From UBA4636 sp963650915 (GTDB lineage: Bacteria; Bacillota; Clostridia; Christensenellales; Borkfalkiaceae): a DNA stretch of 64,000 nucleotides. A program made the translations under genes and the position numbers. Shown here piece by piece: positions 26,537 through 36,355 of the stretch. The notes beneath the pieces are model-generated. The model was not told where the DNA came from. It was given only the letters and a program-made list of their open reading frames with translations, and made no database searches. The stretch lies in the NCBI GenBank assembly GCA_963650915.1, contig CAVJMJ010000001.1, positions 1-64,000 on the forward strand, given 5' to 3'. The stretch's first letter is position 1; each line of letters opens with the position of its first letter.

Positions 26537-27954
26537 TTCATCGTGTCAAGGTCTTGTTGCATTTGAGTACGATATGCAACCAATAATTCTTTGATTGCGT
26601 CTTCGTCTTTTAATTTCCAAGCCTGTTGAGTGTTGAGGTAGTTAAGCAAGTTAGTACGCCAAGTGGAGTCGTAAGTATAATACAAAGCACGTACTTTACC
26701 GCTTACTACGTCTTGTTTGCCGGCAGTTTTATACAAACCGAGGCTGTCGGTGTTGTCGTCGATGATGTCGATAAATACCGAACGGTTGGCAGGTTGTACG
26801 TCCCAATCCGCTGAAACGTAATCGTCAACCATGCTGACGAGGTTAGGAACCTGTTGACCGAGCGATACGGATAATTCCTGACAACTTTCGCTCATGGAAA
26901 GCCATTTGGCAAACTTAACGGATTCTTCTTTTACCTTCGATGCAGAAGATACGCCGTAGCACATCGAACCTACGAAACTGACGGAAGAAGCACCTTCGGC
27001 AGGTCCGTAAGGAACGGGTATTACGTTGTATTTTAAACTCTTGTAATCCCAGAAGTCTGCGTTATCCCAAGGTCCCATCCAAGTGAAAATAGACTTGTTG
27101 TTAAGGAAACGGGTATATGCGTCGGTAGATCCGCTGAAATCGGCGTCGGGCATTACGTCATACTCGGTTGCAAGACGAATGTTGAAAGCGATTGCTTGGA
27201 TAAAGTTATCGTCGATGCCTTGTTCGGTGGCGTTGTTTTTAAAGTAGTTTGCGTTGTTGCTATATACGCAAGCGTCTAATTCATAATAAGGGATACCGTA
27301 AATACGGTCGGCTTTGGCAACACTCTTTTGATCCTTGGTAAGGTCAACCAATAATTGGGTAAACTGTGCCCAAGTCATGGGGGTAAGAGGATCCAACAAA
27401 GCGTAAACATCCTCACTATTTAAGTTGTTTGCCTTGATTTGTTTATTTAACAAAGTTTCGTTGTAAACCAAAGTTACGGGGCCCAAGTCCTTGGGGAAGC
27501 CGTATAATTTGGCGTTGGCACTTTTACCTAAAGTGTGGGTTGCGCTGTCGTAGTAGTACTCGTCCATTGCCTTAGGCCAAACGGATGCGAGTTCTTCTTC
27601 GGTGCAGTAAGGGGTCAAATCTTCCATAACGCCTGCATCCGCCCATGCCAAAAAGTCGGTATCGGGCATAAAGAATACGTCCGGCTTGGGTTTTTCGGCT
27701 TGGAATTTCGTCATATAAATGTTCGACTCATAGTGAGTGGGAACTATAATTACGTTGGGGTTTTCTTCCATGTACCTTTCGATAAGTTGTTCGTAAACCG
27801 CAACTTCGGCATTACTGCCCCAATACCAAAACTTTATTTTGGTGCGACCTTCGTTGTCGGTCGTATCGTTATTGCCGTTGCAGGCAACGAACATGGGCAT
27901 TGCCATCGTAAAAATCAAAAGCATTGCCAGTAAAATTAAAAACCTTTTTTTCAT
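26518..27954 (-). CDS. Sugar ABC transporter solute-binding lipoprotein
   Basis: A 478-aa family 1 extracellular solute-binding protein. Lipobox Cys25 (MFVAC) anchors it to the membrane outer face. The N-terminal segment KIKFWYWGSNAEVAVYEQLI, the PDVFFMPDTDF strand and the later WMGPWD and VSFVGSMCYGVSS regions are the usual type B sugar-binding protein signature. Length (about 450 aa mature) is typical of CUT1 oligosaccharide binders. First of the three importer genes; GGAGG site 10 nt before ATG, with a stable hairpin (27982-28009) just upstream. Confidence 0.93.
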   Translation of the reverse strand: MKKRFLILLAMLLIFTMAMPMFVACNGNNDTTDNEGRTKIKFWYWGSNAEVAVYEQLIERYMEENPNVIIVPTHYESNIYMTKFQAEKPKPDVFFMPDTDFLAWADAGVMEDLTPYCTEEELASVWPKAMDEYYYDSATHTLGKSANAKLYGFPKDLGPVTLVYNETLLNKQIKANNLNSEDVYALLDPLTPMTWAQFTQLLVDLTKDQKSVAKADRIYGIPYYELDACVYSNNANYFKNNATEQGIDDNFIQAIAFNIRLATEYDVMPDADFSGSTDAYTRFLNNKSIFTWMGPWDNADFWDYKSLKYNVIPVPYGPAEGASSVSFVGSMCYGVSSASKVKEESVKFAKWLSMSESCQELSVSLGQQVPNLVSMVDDYVSADWDVQPANRSVFIDIIDDNTDSLGLYKTAGKQDVVSGKVRALYYTYDSTWRTNLLNYLNTQQAWKLKDEDAIKELLVAYRTQMQQDLDTMNNRFSK

Positions 27955-27981
27955 TAATCAATATCCTCCATAAAATTCTTT

Positions 27982-28009
27982 CTACGGCAAGCAGTTAAGC
28001 CTGCCGTAG
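27982..28009. other. Intercistronic hairpin before the binding-protein gene
   Basis: CTACGGCA pairs with TGCCGTAG across a 12-nt loop. On the transcribed minus strand the T tract is before the stem, not after it, so it is not a terminator; it may be an mRNA processing or stability element that raises binding-protein levels. Confidence 0.6.
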
Positions 28010-28080
28010 AAAAATAAATTATACATTAGTTATATCCGCAATACGTATTACGCATATTCGAAATAAAACGGTTTACGTGA

Positions 28081-31000
28081 TTAGTCTTCGGTGATTTCCG
28101 TGCTTGTCGTAATTGTGCCGAACTCTACGTTGGCAATCTGCGCACGATAACCGTACTTGTCACCGGTTAAAGGATTTGCGTCGGTGGCGTCTAATTTGGC
28201 AACACACGTTGTACCTTCGTACGCATAGCACTTGATGTTATTACCGTTCCACTCAACCTTTAAGGTGTAAGTTTTGTTTGCATCGAAGTTTTCTATATGA
28301 CCGCCATTGCCTACGTCTGACCAGGGATTAGCCTTGCAGAGAAGAAGATCACCGTTCAAGTTGATGAACAAGAAATAGTAGTTTACGCCTGTTTCTTGTT
28401 CCCAATAGTTTGTAAGCCCGCCGTCGGTAAGACCGAACACGATACCGTTGTCTTTGCCTGCAACGGGTCTAATCGTTGCGGTTAAAGTACCGCTTTCAAA
28501 GCTTCCGCTTTTGTTAACTAAAAGAGTTGCTCCATAGGTAGATACTACTTTGCCGTCCGCAGTTTGAACCGCGCTACCGCTTACCGCGTTGTAGTCGGTA
28601 GGTGCGGTAACCAAACTTTCGGTACTGTCGGTTATTGTGATTTCACTAAACTGTACGCCTTTAGCTTCTGTACGATAACCGTATTTGTTACCGGTTAAAG
28701 GACTTGCGTCGGTATAGTCTAATTTGGCAACGCAAGTTGCACCGTCAAACATGTAGCACTTGATGTTACTACCGTTCCGTTGTACCTTCATGGTGTACGT
28801 TTTGTTGATGTCAAAACTGCCTATTTGCGTTCCTGCAAGTTGTTGCCAACTGCTTGCGCCGTCTTTACCTAAAACGAACCATCCGTCATGGTTTATAAGC
28901 AAGAAGTAGTAACTAACGGTATCTTCTGCCCAATAGGTTTTAACGCCGTTATCGTTCAAGCCGAAGATTATGCCGTTGCTAAATGTATTGGCAACGGTCT
29001 TTATGTCTGCGGTAAGGGTACCGTTTGTAAACGTTGATTGATTATTTGACAAGATAGTCCAAGGAGCAAGGGTTGTTATAACCTTTTTGCCGTCTACGGT
29101 TTCTACTTTTGCGGAACCGCGTACTTCGTCGTAACCTTCGAGAGATGTAATGTCGGAAAAAGCATCGGAGGTAACGATTTCACTGTATTCTACATTGTTA
29201 GTCATCGCACGATAACCATACTTGGTACCCGTCAAAGGACTATCGTCTGTGTAATTGATGAATAATTGATCGTCTACATAGCAACGAATATTGCCGCCTT
29301 TCCACTCAACTTTAAGAGTGTATTCCTTATTGGCAGCTGCATTTATCCAATACGACTTGATTTCGTGCCATATGGTGTTATTGCTATCACGGTAAACTTT
29401 TGTAAGATAAACGCCATTCCAAGAAGTAAGGAAGAATTCATAATAAGATACGCCGTTTTCCGTTTCCCAGTAAGTAGTATTTCCGCCGTCGGAAAGACCG
29501 AATACGATACCGCTGTCGGATAAAGTGTCCATCTTGATTGTCGCCGAAATAGAACCTTCTTTGAACTCGCCAGTCCTGTTTACTAAAAGCGTATTGCCGG
29601 CACCGGAGATGATTTTACCGTTGCTTTCGGTTGCACCACTACCACATGCAACGCTATAAAGTGCACTGCCTTCATCGGTAACGGTTTCTGTTTTTGAACA
29701 AGAGCTACAAGTTCTTGTCTTTGTTCCGTCGCTCAATGCCGTTGCGTTGTTATCGGAGGTGTATTCACCAAAACTATGACCGTTAGCCTCGCCGACGTTG
29801 AAAGTTTCAGTACCTTTTAAACCGCACCACTTGCAAGCCTTGTAGTATTTTGCAGGTTCGGTGCAAGTTGCTTCGGATGCTAAATACTTTTCTTCGTCCG
29901 TTTCTTGGGTGTAACTATGGTCTACGGTTGTACCGTTTGAGAAAGTTTCGGTACCTTTTTGACCGCACTTGCAAGACTTGTAGTATTTTGCAGATTCTTG
30001 GCAAGTTGCTTCGCTTGCTAAATACAATGGGTCTACCGTTTCTTGGTCAAAACTGTGAACGTGTTGGGGAGAATAACCGCAAATACTGCAAGTTTGCGTA
30101 TAGCCGTCATTACCCGTTACGAGAGTGTGAGGAGCCAAATCACTCTTTTCGGTTGTATGCTCACAAGTAGCGGCGTGCCAGTGATTTTGCTCGTCATAAC
30201 TCCATTTATCGGAATAGGTGTGAGGAGCCTTGTCACCGCTTTCAAAAGTTTCGGTACCGTGCTTTCCGCACGTGCAAGATAAGTAGTAAGTTGCAGGTTC
30301 GGAGCAAGTTGCTTTGGATGCAAGATAGTCATCGGTTGTAACTTTTTGGTCGAAGGTACAAACGTGTATTGCGATTTCGCTAAACTGTACGCCGCTTGCG
30401 TCTGTACGATAACCGTATTTACTACCGTATTTGAAGTTTGTATCGGTTTCGGTGTATTCAAAAGAGGCAACCGTTGTTGCACCGTCAAGCATGTAGCACT
30501 TGATGTTACTACCGTTCCACTCAACCTTCATGGTGTAAGTTTTATTGATGTCAAAGTTACTTACTTGTGCGCTTCCTGCCTGGAGCCAACCGCCTTCGTA
30601 AGTGCTTCCGCATTTACCTAAAATGAACCATCCGTCATGGTTTATAAGCAAGAAGTAGTAACTAACGGTCTTTTCTGCCCAATAGGTTTTAACACCGTTA
30701 TCGTTCAAGCCGAAGATTACGCCGTTGTTATATGTATTGGCAACGGTCTTTATGTCTGCGGTAAGGGTACCGCTTGTAAACGTTGCTTGGTTATTTGACA
30801 AGATAGTCCAAGGAGCAAGGGTTGTTATAACCTTTTTGCCGTCGACGGTTTCTACTTTTGCGGAACCGCGTACTTCGTCGTAACCTTCGGGTGCAACAGA
30901 CGTATCGGTAATTGCATCGGATATTGTCAATGCACCGTATTGCACACCGGCACCAATTGCACGATAACCGTATTTGTCACCGGTTAAAGGATCGCTGTCG

Positions 31001-33918
31001 GTATAATCGATGTACAAAGCGCCGTCTACGTAGCAACGTATATTTGCACCGTTCCACTGAACCTTGAGTGTGTATTGCTGTCCTGCGTTTATTCCTGCCC
31101 AATACGACTTGATTTCGTGCCATAGTTCGTTTTTGCTATCACGGTAAACTTTTGCAAGATAAACACCGTTCCAAGAAGTAAGGAAGAATTCATAATAAGA
31201 TACGCCGTTTTCGCCTTCCCAGAAGTAAGTATTTTTGCCGTCGGAAAGACCGAATACGATACCGCTGTCGGACAAAGTGTCCATCTTGATTGTCGTTTCA
31301 ATAGTACCTTTTGTGAACTCGCCCGTTTTGTTTATTAAAAGCATGCCGGCGTCGGAGGTGATTTTACCGTCTTCCGAATAGGTACCGTTACCGCAAACGA
31401 ATCTGTAATTTCTGCCTGCGTCGAGCCCCATCGCCTCACGGGTGAGAGCGGTAAGTACGTCGTAACCGCTCGGGCTTAAATGCAAGGTATCACCGCTTAT
31501 CAAAGCGTCGTTGCATTGTTGCTTTTCGGAATCCCAAACCTGACTTGCAAAGTCTACGACCTTGCACCAAGTCTTGTTTTCCTCTTTTGCGGCGAATTCG
31601 GCATACGCTTGGTTAAATTTGTCTATTTCGTCATAATAAGCAACTTTTTCCGTCATGGGGACTTTGTTGCAGTTGATAAGGATTATCTTTGCATCAGGTA
31701 ACTTGGCGTGTAATTGGTTGATAGTATTAAATACTATTTGAGAAACCTTTGCACCCGTTGCGTTATCACCGTTCCAAGGACTCATATCGTTGATACCGAT
31801 CATGTAAATGATGGTGGACGGGTTGTAGGTTGCAACTTCGTCAACAAGGTTGAGCCAATTGGGAGCAATCGTTCCGCCGATACCGATGTCTAAAATATCG
31901 TCTACATCGTAGAAGTCTTGCTGATATCTGCTAATCCAGAACTCCGTGTAAGAGTGACCGATAATAAGAGTGTCTGCCGTGACAAGGTCGGTAGAAGAGG
32001 TAACCGTAACGTCGCCAAACTTGATACCGCCGACGGCTGCACGTAAACCTACGCCGGAACCGTCAAGGGTAACGTTTGCTTTAATCATTAATCTGTCGCC
32101 TACGTAGCAGTAAGCAACGCCTTCGTTTATTACTACGCGTAATTCGTACTCGGTACCGGACGCGTACATTGCGGAGAGAGTAGAACTCTTGATTTCTTTG
32201 TACGTAGGCGCAATCTTTGCAAGAATGGGGGCACCTACTTTGTTTACAAAGAAGAAGTAGTAACTAATGTCTTTTTCGCCTTCCCAGAAAGCGGTATTTC
32301 CGCCGTCTTTTACGCCGAATACGATACCGCTATCGGCACCGGAAACTACCTTTGCGGAGATCGTGCCGGAAGTTTCGAGGGTTAAGGACTTGGAAATCAT
32401 CATGGAGTTTGCCGAAGCGGAATAGTTTTTATTACCGATAACTTCGAAATCACCGCTGACGATGTTATAATCAGTGGGTTTAACGTGTTCGATCGTTTCT
32501 GCGGAAACGGTGAAATCCCTGAAAGTAGTTTCGGTAATGCCTGCACGGATACCTACCGCAGTGCCGGGTAAAAAGTCTTCGTCGGTATAGGTTATATATA
32601 AGGTTCCGTCAACGTAGCAACGAATCGTGCCTCCATTGACTTCTGCCTTTAAGGTGTATTCATTGGCAACGTTATAGTTGTTGACTGCGGAAATTACACC
32701 GCAATCTTTCCATCCGCCGTTGTTAACCTTACCGAGGTGAGCGCAACCGTTTTGGTTGATAAAGAAGAAGTAGTAAGAGGTTCCTTTTTCCCAGAAAGAC
32801 TCTTCACTTGCCTCGGTCATTGCGAAAACTATACCGTTGTCGCCCTTAGCGCCGGCTTTCATCTTGGCGGTAATTGTTCCGTCACGCATTTGTTTGGTTT
32901 TGCTTACGGCAAGCATTTGCCCTTGTTTTGCAACAAGCGCACCGTTTTCTTCGGCAAGTTTGCCGTTACGAACGATAAAATCGCCTACTACGTCGGCTTG
33001 GATATCTTGAGGCATTTCGTTTTCCTTTACTTCAACGGATTTAAATGTGGTTCCTTCCGCCGCCGCTCTGTAACCGACGAGTGAGCCGTAGAATTCGCCG
33101 AAATTACGGTTACGATAAACTTCAACGTCGTTTACGTAAATAACTAACAAACCGTCAGCGTCTTCGATAGTGTTGTCGTATTGAACTTTGATCGTGTATT
33201 CGGTTTGAGGGTTGTAAGTATTTTCAAATCCCGCATATACGTATACGTCTTTGTCTGCAGGCCATTTACCGTCTATGTTGGAGACGAGTACGGTACCGTT
33301 GAAATTGACAAGAACGGTAATGTAATGCGCGTCACTTTCCCACCAAGTGGTCGAACCTGCAACTTCGGCACCGCCAAAGATGATACCGCAGTCGTTTTTC
33401 GTACCCGGGGTAACCTTACCGATAAGCGTACCTTTGGTAAACTTTTGATCTAAGGTAAACAACGTGTTACCGCTCGTGGTGGTGTAACTTCCGTCTTCGT
33501 TTTTAACGGCGGAACCGTTACGAACGTCGAATAACTTGTCAAACTTCGCCGTGATGGTTATATCCTGCGTCACGGGAGTTTCCCAGTCGTACTCCGTATC
33601 GTCTACGTACCAGCCCAAGAAGGTGTAACCGGATTTTGTAGGATCGGCGGGCTTTGTAACCTTTTCGCCGTCTGCAACTTGTACCGTGGACGCCTTGAGC
33701 GCACCGACTATCGTTACGGTGTGAGTCTGCGTCTGACTATGCCCTTGGCATTTGTCTTTACAAACGGGGTCGTCGCAAGTCTCGTCCTGGCATTTGCCAC
33801 AAACGGAACAAACGTGTTGGCACACATGCTTGTTTGCTTCGATACTGCATCCGACAAATGCCGAACAGCATAGTACGAAGGAAAGAAGCATAATGAGCAA
33901 TTTAGCTAAATTCTTCAT
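28081..33918 (-). CDS. Giant multidomain glycan-binding lipoprotein with SGNH hydrolase domain
   Basis: A 1945-aa lipoprotein (lipobox Cys24, AFVGC). In order: a Cys-rich stretch (about 31-60), an InlB-type B repeat (about 66-126; GYTFLGWYVDD), three concanavalin-like domains (about 128-300, 312-480, 484-643), an SGNH/GDSL hydrolase (about 645-830), two more concanavalin-like domains (839-1185), a Cys/His-rich block of four CTFDQ/CGxxGTETF repeats (about 1186-1420), and three final concanavalin-like domains (1421-1945). Domains 4+5 and 6+7 are a recent block duplication. In the SGNH part GHSYTEF replaces GDS (Ser retained after His), with IGINDM for block III and DTLHLSP giving the catalytic Asp-x-x-His. 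It probably deacetylates and holds a surface glycan. AAAAGGAG ribosome site. Confidence 0.85.
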   Translation of the reverse strand: MKNLAKLLIMLLSFVLCCSAFVGCSIEANKHVCQHVCSVCGKCQDETCDDPVCKDKCQGHSQTQTHTVTIVGALKASTVQVADGEKVTKPADPTKSGYTFLGWYVDDTEYDWETPVTQDITITAKFDKLFDVRNGSAVKNEDGSYTTTSGNTLFTLDQKFTKGTLIGKVTPGTKNDCGIIFGGAEVAGSTTWWESDAHYITVLVNFNGTVLVSNIDGKWPADKDVYVYAGFENTYNPQTEYTIKVQYDNTIEDADGLLVIYVNDVEVYRNRNFGEFYGSLVGYRAAAEGTTFKSVEVKENEMPQDIQADVVGDFIVRNGKLAEENGALVAKQGQMLAVSKTKQMRDGTITAKMKAGAKGDNGIVFAMTEASEESFWEKGTSYYFFFINQNGCAHLGKVNNGGWKDCGVISAVNNYNVANEYTLKAEVNGGTIRCYVDGTLYITYTDEDFLPGTAVGIRAGITETTFRDFTVSAETIEHVKPTDYNIVSGDFEVIGNKNYSASANSMMISKSLTLETSGTISAKVVSGADSGIVFGVKDGGNTAFWEGEKDISYYFFFVNKVGAPILAKIAPTYKEIKSSTLSAMYASGTEYELRVVINEGVAYCYVGDRLMIKANVTLDGSGVGLRAAVGGIKFGDVTVTSSTDLVTADTLIIGHSYTEFWISRYQQDFYDVDDILDIGIGGTIAPNWLNLVDEVATYNPSTIIYMIGINDMSPWNGDNATGAKVSQIVFNTINQLHAKLPDAKIILINCNKVPMTEKVAYYDEIDKFNQAYAEFAAKEENKTWCKVVDFASQVWDSEKQQCNDALISGDTLHLSPSGYDVLTALTREAMGLDAGRNYRFVCGNGTYSEDGKITSDAGMLLINKTGEFTKGTIETTIKMDTLSDSGIVFGLSDGKNTYFWEGENGVSYYEFFLTSWNGVYLAKVYRDSKNELWHEIKSYWAGINAGQQYTLKVQWNGANIRCYVDGALYIDYTDSDPLTGDKYGYRAIGAGVQYGALTISDAITDTSVAPEGYDEVRGSAKVETVDGKKVITTLAPWTILSNNQATFTSGTLTADIKTVANTYNNGVIFGLNDNGVKTYWAEKTVSYYFLLINHDGWFILGKCGSTYEGGWLQAGSAQVSNFDINKTYTMKVEWNGSNIKCYMLDGATTVASFEYTETDTNFKYGSKYGYRTDASGVQFSEIAIHVCTFDQKVTTDDYLASKATCSEPATYYLSCTCGKHGTETFESGDKAPHTYSDKWSYDEQNHWHAATCEHTTEKSDLAPHTLVTGNDGYTQTCSICGYSPQHVHSFDQETVDPLYLASEATCQESAKYYKSCKCGQKGTETFSNGTTVDHSYTQETDEEKYLASEATCTEPAKYYKACKWCGLKGTETFNVGEANGHSFGEYTSDNNATALSDGTKTRTCSSCSKTETVTDEGSALYSVACGSGATESNGKIISGAGNTLLVNRTGEFKEGSISATIKMDTLSDSGIVFGLSDGGNTTYWETENGVSYYEFFLTSWNGVYLTKVYRDSNNTIWHEIKSYWINAAANKEYTLKVEWKGGNIRCYVDDQLFINYTDDSPLTGTKYGYRAMTNNVEYSEIVTSDAFSDITSLEGYDEVRGSAKVETVDGKKVITTLAPWTILSNNQSTFTNGTLTADIKTVANTFSNGIIFGLNDNGVKTYWAEDTVSYYFLLINHDGWFVLGKDGASSWQQLAGTQIGSFDINKTYTMKVQRNGSNIKCYMFDGATCVAKLDYTDASPLTGNKYGYRTEAKGVQFSEITITDSTESLVTAPTDYNAVSGSAVQTADGKVVSTYGATLLVNKSGSFESGTLTATIRPVAGKDNGIVFGLTDGGLTNYWEQETGVNYYFLFINLNGDLLLCKANPWSDVGNGGHIENFDANKTYTLKVEWNGNNIKCYAYEGTTCVAKLDATDANPLTGDKYGYRAQIANVEFGTITTSTEITED

Positions 33919-33945
33919 GTTTCTGTCTCCTTTTAATATATTTTT

Positions 33946-34120
33946 CTCGGAAAAGTATCCCCTTTCCGATAAAGACCGATGTTAGTTTTTTATATAAGGT
34001 TGATTTCTTATATTCTCTCGAATATATTCTCTTTTGTACTACCTTTTTGTGTTCTCTTTTTGTATTCGCTTTTTGTGTTCTCTTTTTATTCCCTCGGAAA
34101 AGTATCCCCTTTCCGATAAA
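33946..34120. repeat. Duplicated hairpin upstream of the giant lipoprotein gene
   Basis: TCGGAAAAGTATCCCCTTTC, which continues as CGA and forms a 7-bp stem, is present at 33947-33969 and 34094-34116 in the same orientation. The two copies bracket the whole gap between the YesL-like gene and the giant gene; between them lie TTTTTGTGTTCTC repeats. Possible operator or transcript structure. Confidence 0.8.
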
Positions 34121-34128
34121 AAAGAAAG

Positions 34129-34848
34129 TCAGATTTTCGTAATTTTTTCAAATATCGTATTGCATTTTACGATTATAAAAAGCAGTAGCGGTGAGGAAAA
34201 CACGACGAGGATTATTACCCACAAGGTAAGTTGCCACACCAACGGTAACAATAACGCAAATACGTAGGGCAATACCGCAATTGCGACGAATACCAAAACG
34301 AGCGGGTTTGCAAAAAGCAGTTTTAAGCCGTTTATCGCTACGTCTTTCGGTTTGTCTTCAAAAAACAGGTTTTGAACGGCACAAAGAGCCGTCCAGCCCG
34401 ATATAAGCACGAATTGTATGCAACTTATCGCTAAACACGCATACGCTAATATTTGTGGCATGGTCGTTTGCGGTAACCATACCGCACTCATCGTCATCAG
34501 CATAAGCGATAACCATAAAACGATTGCCAAAAGACAATATTTTGAAATGTTGGGTTTGGCTTCCGAAAAACCTTTGCGGACGTTTCCGCTGTCGTTATAG
34601 TACATATTAGCGCAACACTTTGCCACTCCGCTTAAACCTATCGCCAACAATATAAAGCAGGGTAAATTGCCCAAGCCCCACAAGGTAAGCGCAGTTAAAG
34701 TCGATTGTTCCTTGCCGATAAGCACAGCCGAAAAACATTGACATATTACACACCAAATTGCCCAGGGCAGACAAAATAAGGTGATAAAAGTGTTTAACGT
34801 CAATATCGTGGACAGATGGCTTTTTATAAGTTCGGAAAACCTTTTCAT
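34129..34848 (-). CDS. YesL-like (DUF624) membrane protein
   Basis: A 239-aa membrane protein with five to six hydrophobic helices. The order of helices, the N-terminal LNTFITLFCLPW segment and the GNVRKGFSEAKPNISKYCLL loop resemble the YesL/DUF624 family, which is regularly found beside sugar ABC importers in Firmicutes polysaccharide loci. Function of that family is unknown; a role in importer assembly or signalling is often assumed. Located between the regulator and the giant lipoprotein gene, same strand. Ribosome site is weak. Family call is by context and general similarity. Confidence 0.65.
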   Translation of the reverse strand: MKRFSELIKSHLSTILTLNTFITLFCLPWAIWCVICQCFSAVLIGKEQSTLTALTLWGLGNLPCFILLAIGLSGVAKCCANMYYNDSGNVRKGFSEAKPNISKYCLLAIVLWLSLMLMTMSAVWLPQTTMPQILAYACLAISCIQFVLISGWTALCAVQNLFFEDKPKDVAINGLKLLFANPLVLVFVAIAVLPYVFALLLPLVWQLTLWVIILVVFSSPLLLFIIVKCNTIFEKITKI

Positions 34849-35061
34849 ATTTGAACTTTTAAGGAATTTTGAATTCGTAATCGAGTTTATGTTTTAAAGC
34901 GAGTTTATAAGCGGTTAAAAGGTGTTTTGCGTTTGCCAAGGCAAACGCAAAGGGAGTACTCCCTTTCTAAAAAATATAAATTTGTCGGAATTTGTCGATT
35001 TTAATCGATTTTAATCGTTTTAAACGCTTTTAACTGCTTAAACGGTTTAAAAGCCGACTAT

Positions 35062-35994
35062 TTAAATATAGTCTATATGCACGATAATGTCTTGGGCGTA
35101 GTCGCCGAAAGTTTTACCGAATATATTCAAACCGCCTTTGTTTTTGGCGTCGTCTTTTATGCCGATACGCAAGGTAAAATGAGTTCCGCTTTCCAACTTT
35201 AAATCGTCGATAGGAAAGTCGCTTACCTTGTTTTCGTCGATGTACACGCCGTAACCGTCTACCTTGAAGGTTTTAAGCAGTCCGTATTGGGTGCTGAAAC
35301 TGCTCCACCAAGACGGCGTAAGATAACCTCTTCGATCGCCGAAGTCGCCTTTACTCGTGTAGGTGCAAATTTCTTTACCGTTTATCCAAAAAGTGATGTC
35401 TGACGGCCAATCCATGTTGAAATTTGGGGCTTCCGAACAAAGTTCGAGACTGAAATTCAATATTTGCGCGCGATGACCGTATAAAAAGTAATTGGGAATG
35501 CAATATTCCACAAAACCTTCGCTAAACCACAAAATGCCCGCGTCGACACGCTGGGGTAAATAAAAGGTCGACGGCATATCGTCTACGCCGATGATTTCTT
35601 TTTCGCTTGCGATACCGCAAATGTTTTTTGCCATGCAATCGGTGTAAAGACCGATGGGGATTTCAAGCGAAACGCTTTTCATTTCGGCATCGGCGTTTCC
35701 GGACATATCGTCCATATCGTATACGACACGGTCGTATCGGCGGGAAACGACTTTTGCACTGCCGTGGATTCCCCTCGTCGCACTAAGGTTTATCAACTGC
35801 GCCTTTTTTAGCAAACCGATGTGAAAAGATATCGTGGACAACGGTTGATTGAAAATACAACTGATTTCGTTGATCGTGTAACTGCCTTTGCGCAATAATT
35901 GCAAAATTTTGCGACGCATGGGCGAGGATAACGCCTGCGTTACGGCATCCATTTGCTTTTCGTCGCCAAGATCAAAAATAAGTTCTTTTTTCAT
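35062..35994 (-). CDS. ArsR-like winged-helix regulator with C-terminal sensor domain
   Basis: A 310-aa protein. Residues about 14-85 form an ArsR/winged-helix domain (LSSPMRRKILQLLRKGSYTI, then FNQPLSTISFHIGLLKKAQL as recognition helix). The C-terminal 220 residues are mainly beta strands and probably sense a ligand. It is the first gene of the glycan-use locus and most likely controls it. Strong AAAGGAG site. Upstream lie a consensus promoter (36326-36355) and a cre-like palindrome (36057-36074), so catabolite control is plausible. Confidence 0.85.
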   Translation of the reverse strand: MKKELIFDLGDEKQMDAVTQALSSPMRRKILQLLRKGSYTINEISCIFNQPLSTISFHIGLLKKAQLINLSATRGIHGSAKVVSRRYDRVVYDMDDMSGNADAEMKSVSLEIPIGLYTDCMAKNICGIASEKEIIGVDDMPSTFYLPQRVDAGILWFSEGFVEYCIPNYFLYGHRAQILNFSLELCSEAPNFNMDWPSDITFWINGKEICTYTSKGDFGDRRGYLTPSWWSSFSTQYGLLKTFKVDGYGVYIDENKVSDFPIDDLKLESGTHFTLRIGIKDDAKNKGGLNIFGKTFGDYAQDIIVHIDYI

Positions 35995-36056
35995 TGATTT
36001 GCTCCTTTCTCCGTAAGTTCATTGATTCGAAAGCGTTTTTTTTGAACGTGCGCTGA

Positions 36057-36074
36057 TTTGAAAGTGCTTTCAAA
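36057..36074. promoter_or_regulatory. Cre-like palindrome in the regulator leader
   Basis: TTTGAAAGTGCTTTCAAA is a perfect 18-bp palindrome 63 bp before the regulator gene. Its core TGAAAGTGCTTTCA differs from the ideal LacI/CcpA-type site TGAAAGCGCTTTCA only at the central C. It is downstream of the promoter, where a bound repressor would block elongation. Confidence 0.6.
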
Positions 36075-36325
36075 CTATATTCGTAGTCGGTTTTCGACCT
36101 GTCTTTGCGGTGGGTTTAACCTGTCTTTGCGGTGGTTTTGACCTGTAACGGTAGTGCTTGCGACCTTTTGTAGTCGCTTTTTGACTTGCACGGGTAAAGG
36201 TTTTAACCCGCAAACGCACCCGAAAACAAACGGCTACGACGGAGGAAAAATATAGGGGCGTTTTGCGACCGTTGCGCCCTTTTACGACGCACCAAAGCAA
36301 ACTGCGACAATTTTTATCTGATTCA

Positions 36326-36355
36326 ATTATAAAACACACTTTCGCGCAATGTCAA
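36326..36355 (-). promoter_or_regulatory. Sigma-A promoter of the glycan regulator
   Basis: On the minus strand TTGACA (36355-36350) and TATAAT (36331-36326) are 18 bp apart. The predicted transcript has a leader of about 325 nt containing the repeated GACCTGTCTTTGCGGTG sequence (36100-36140). Confidence 0.8.

Noticed and set aside
36070..36339. 89-codon frame in the regulator leader
   Set aside because: It would begin inside the -10/-35 region of the promoter at 36326-36355 and has a biased, repetitive composition.
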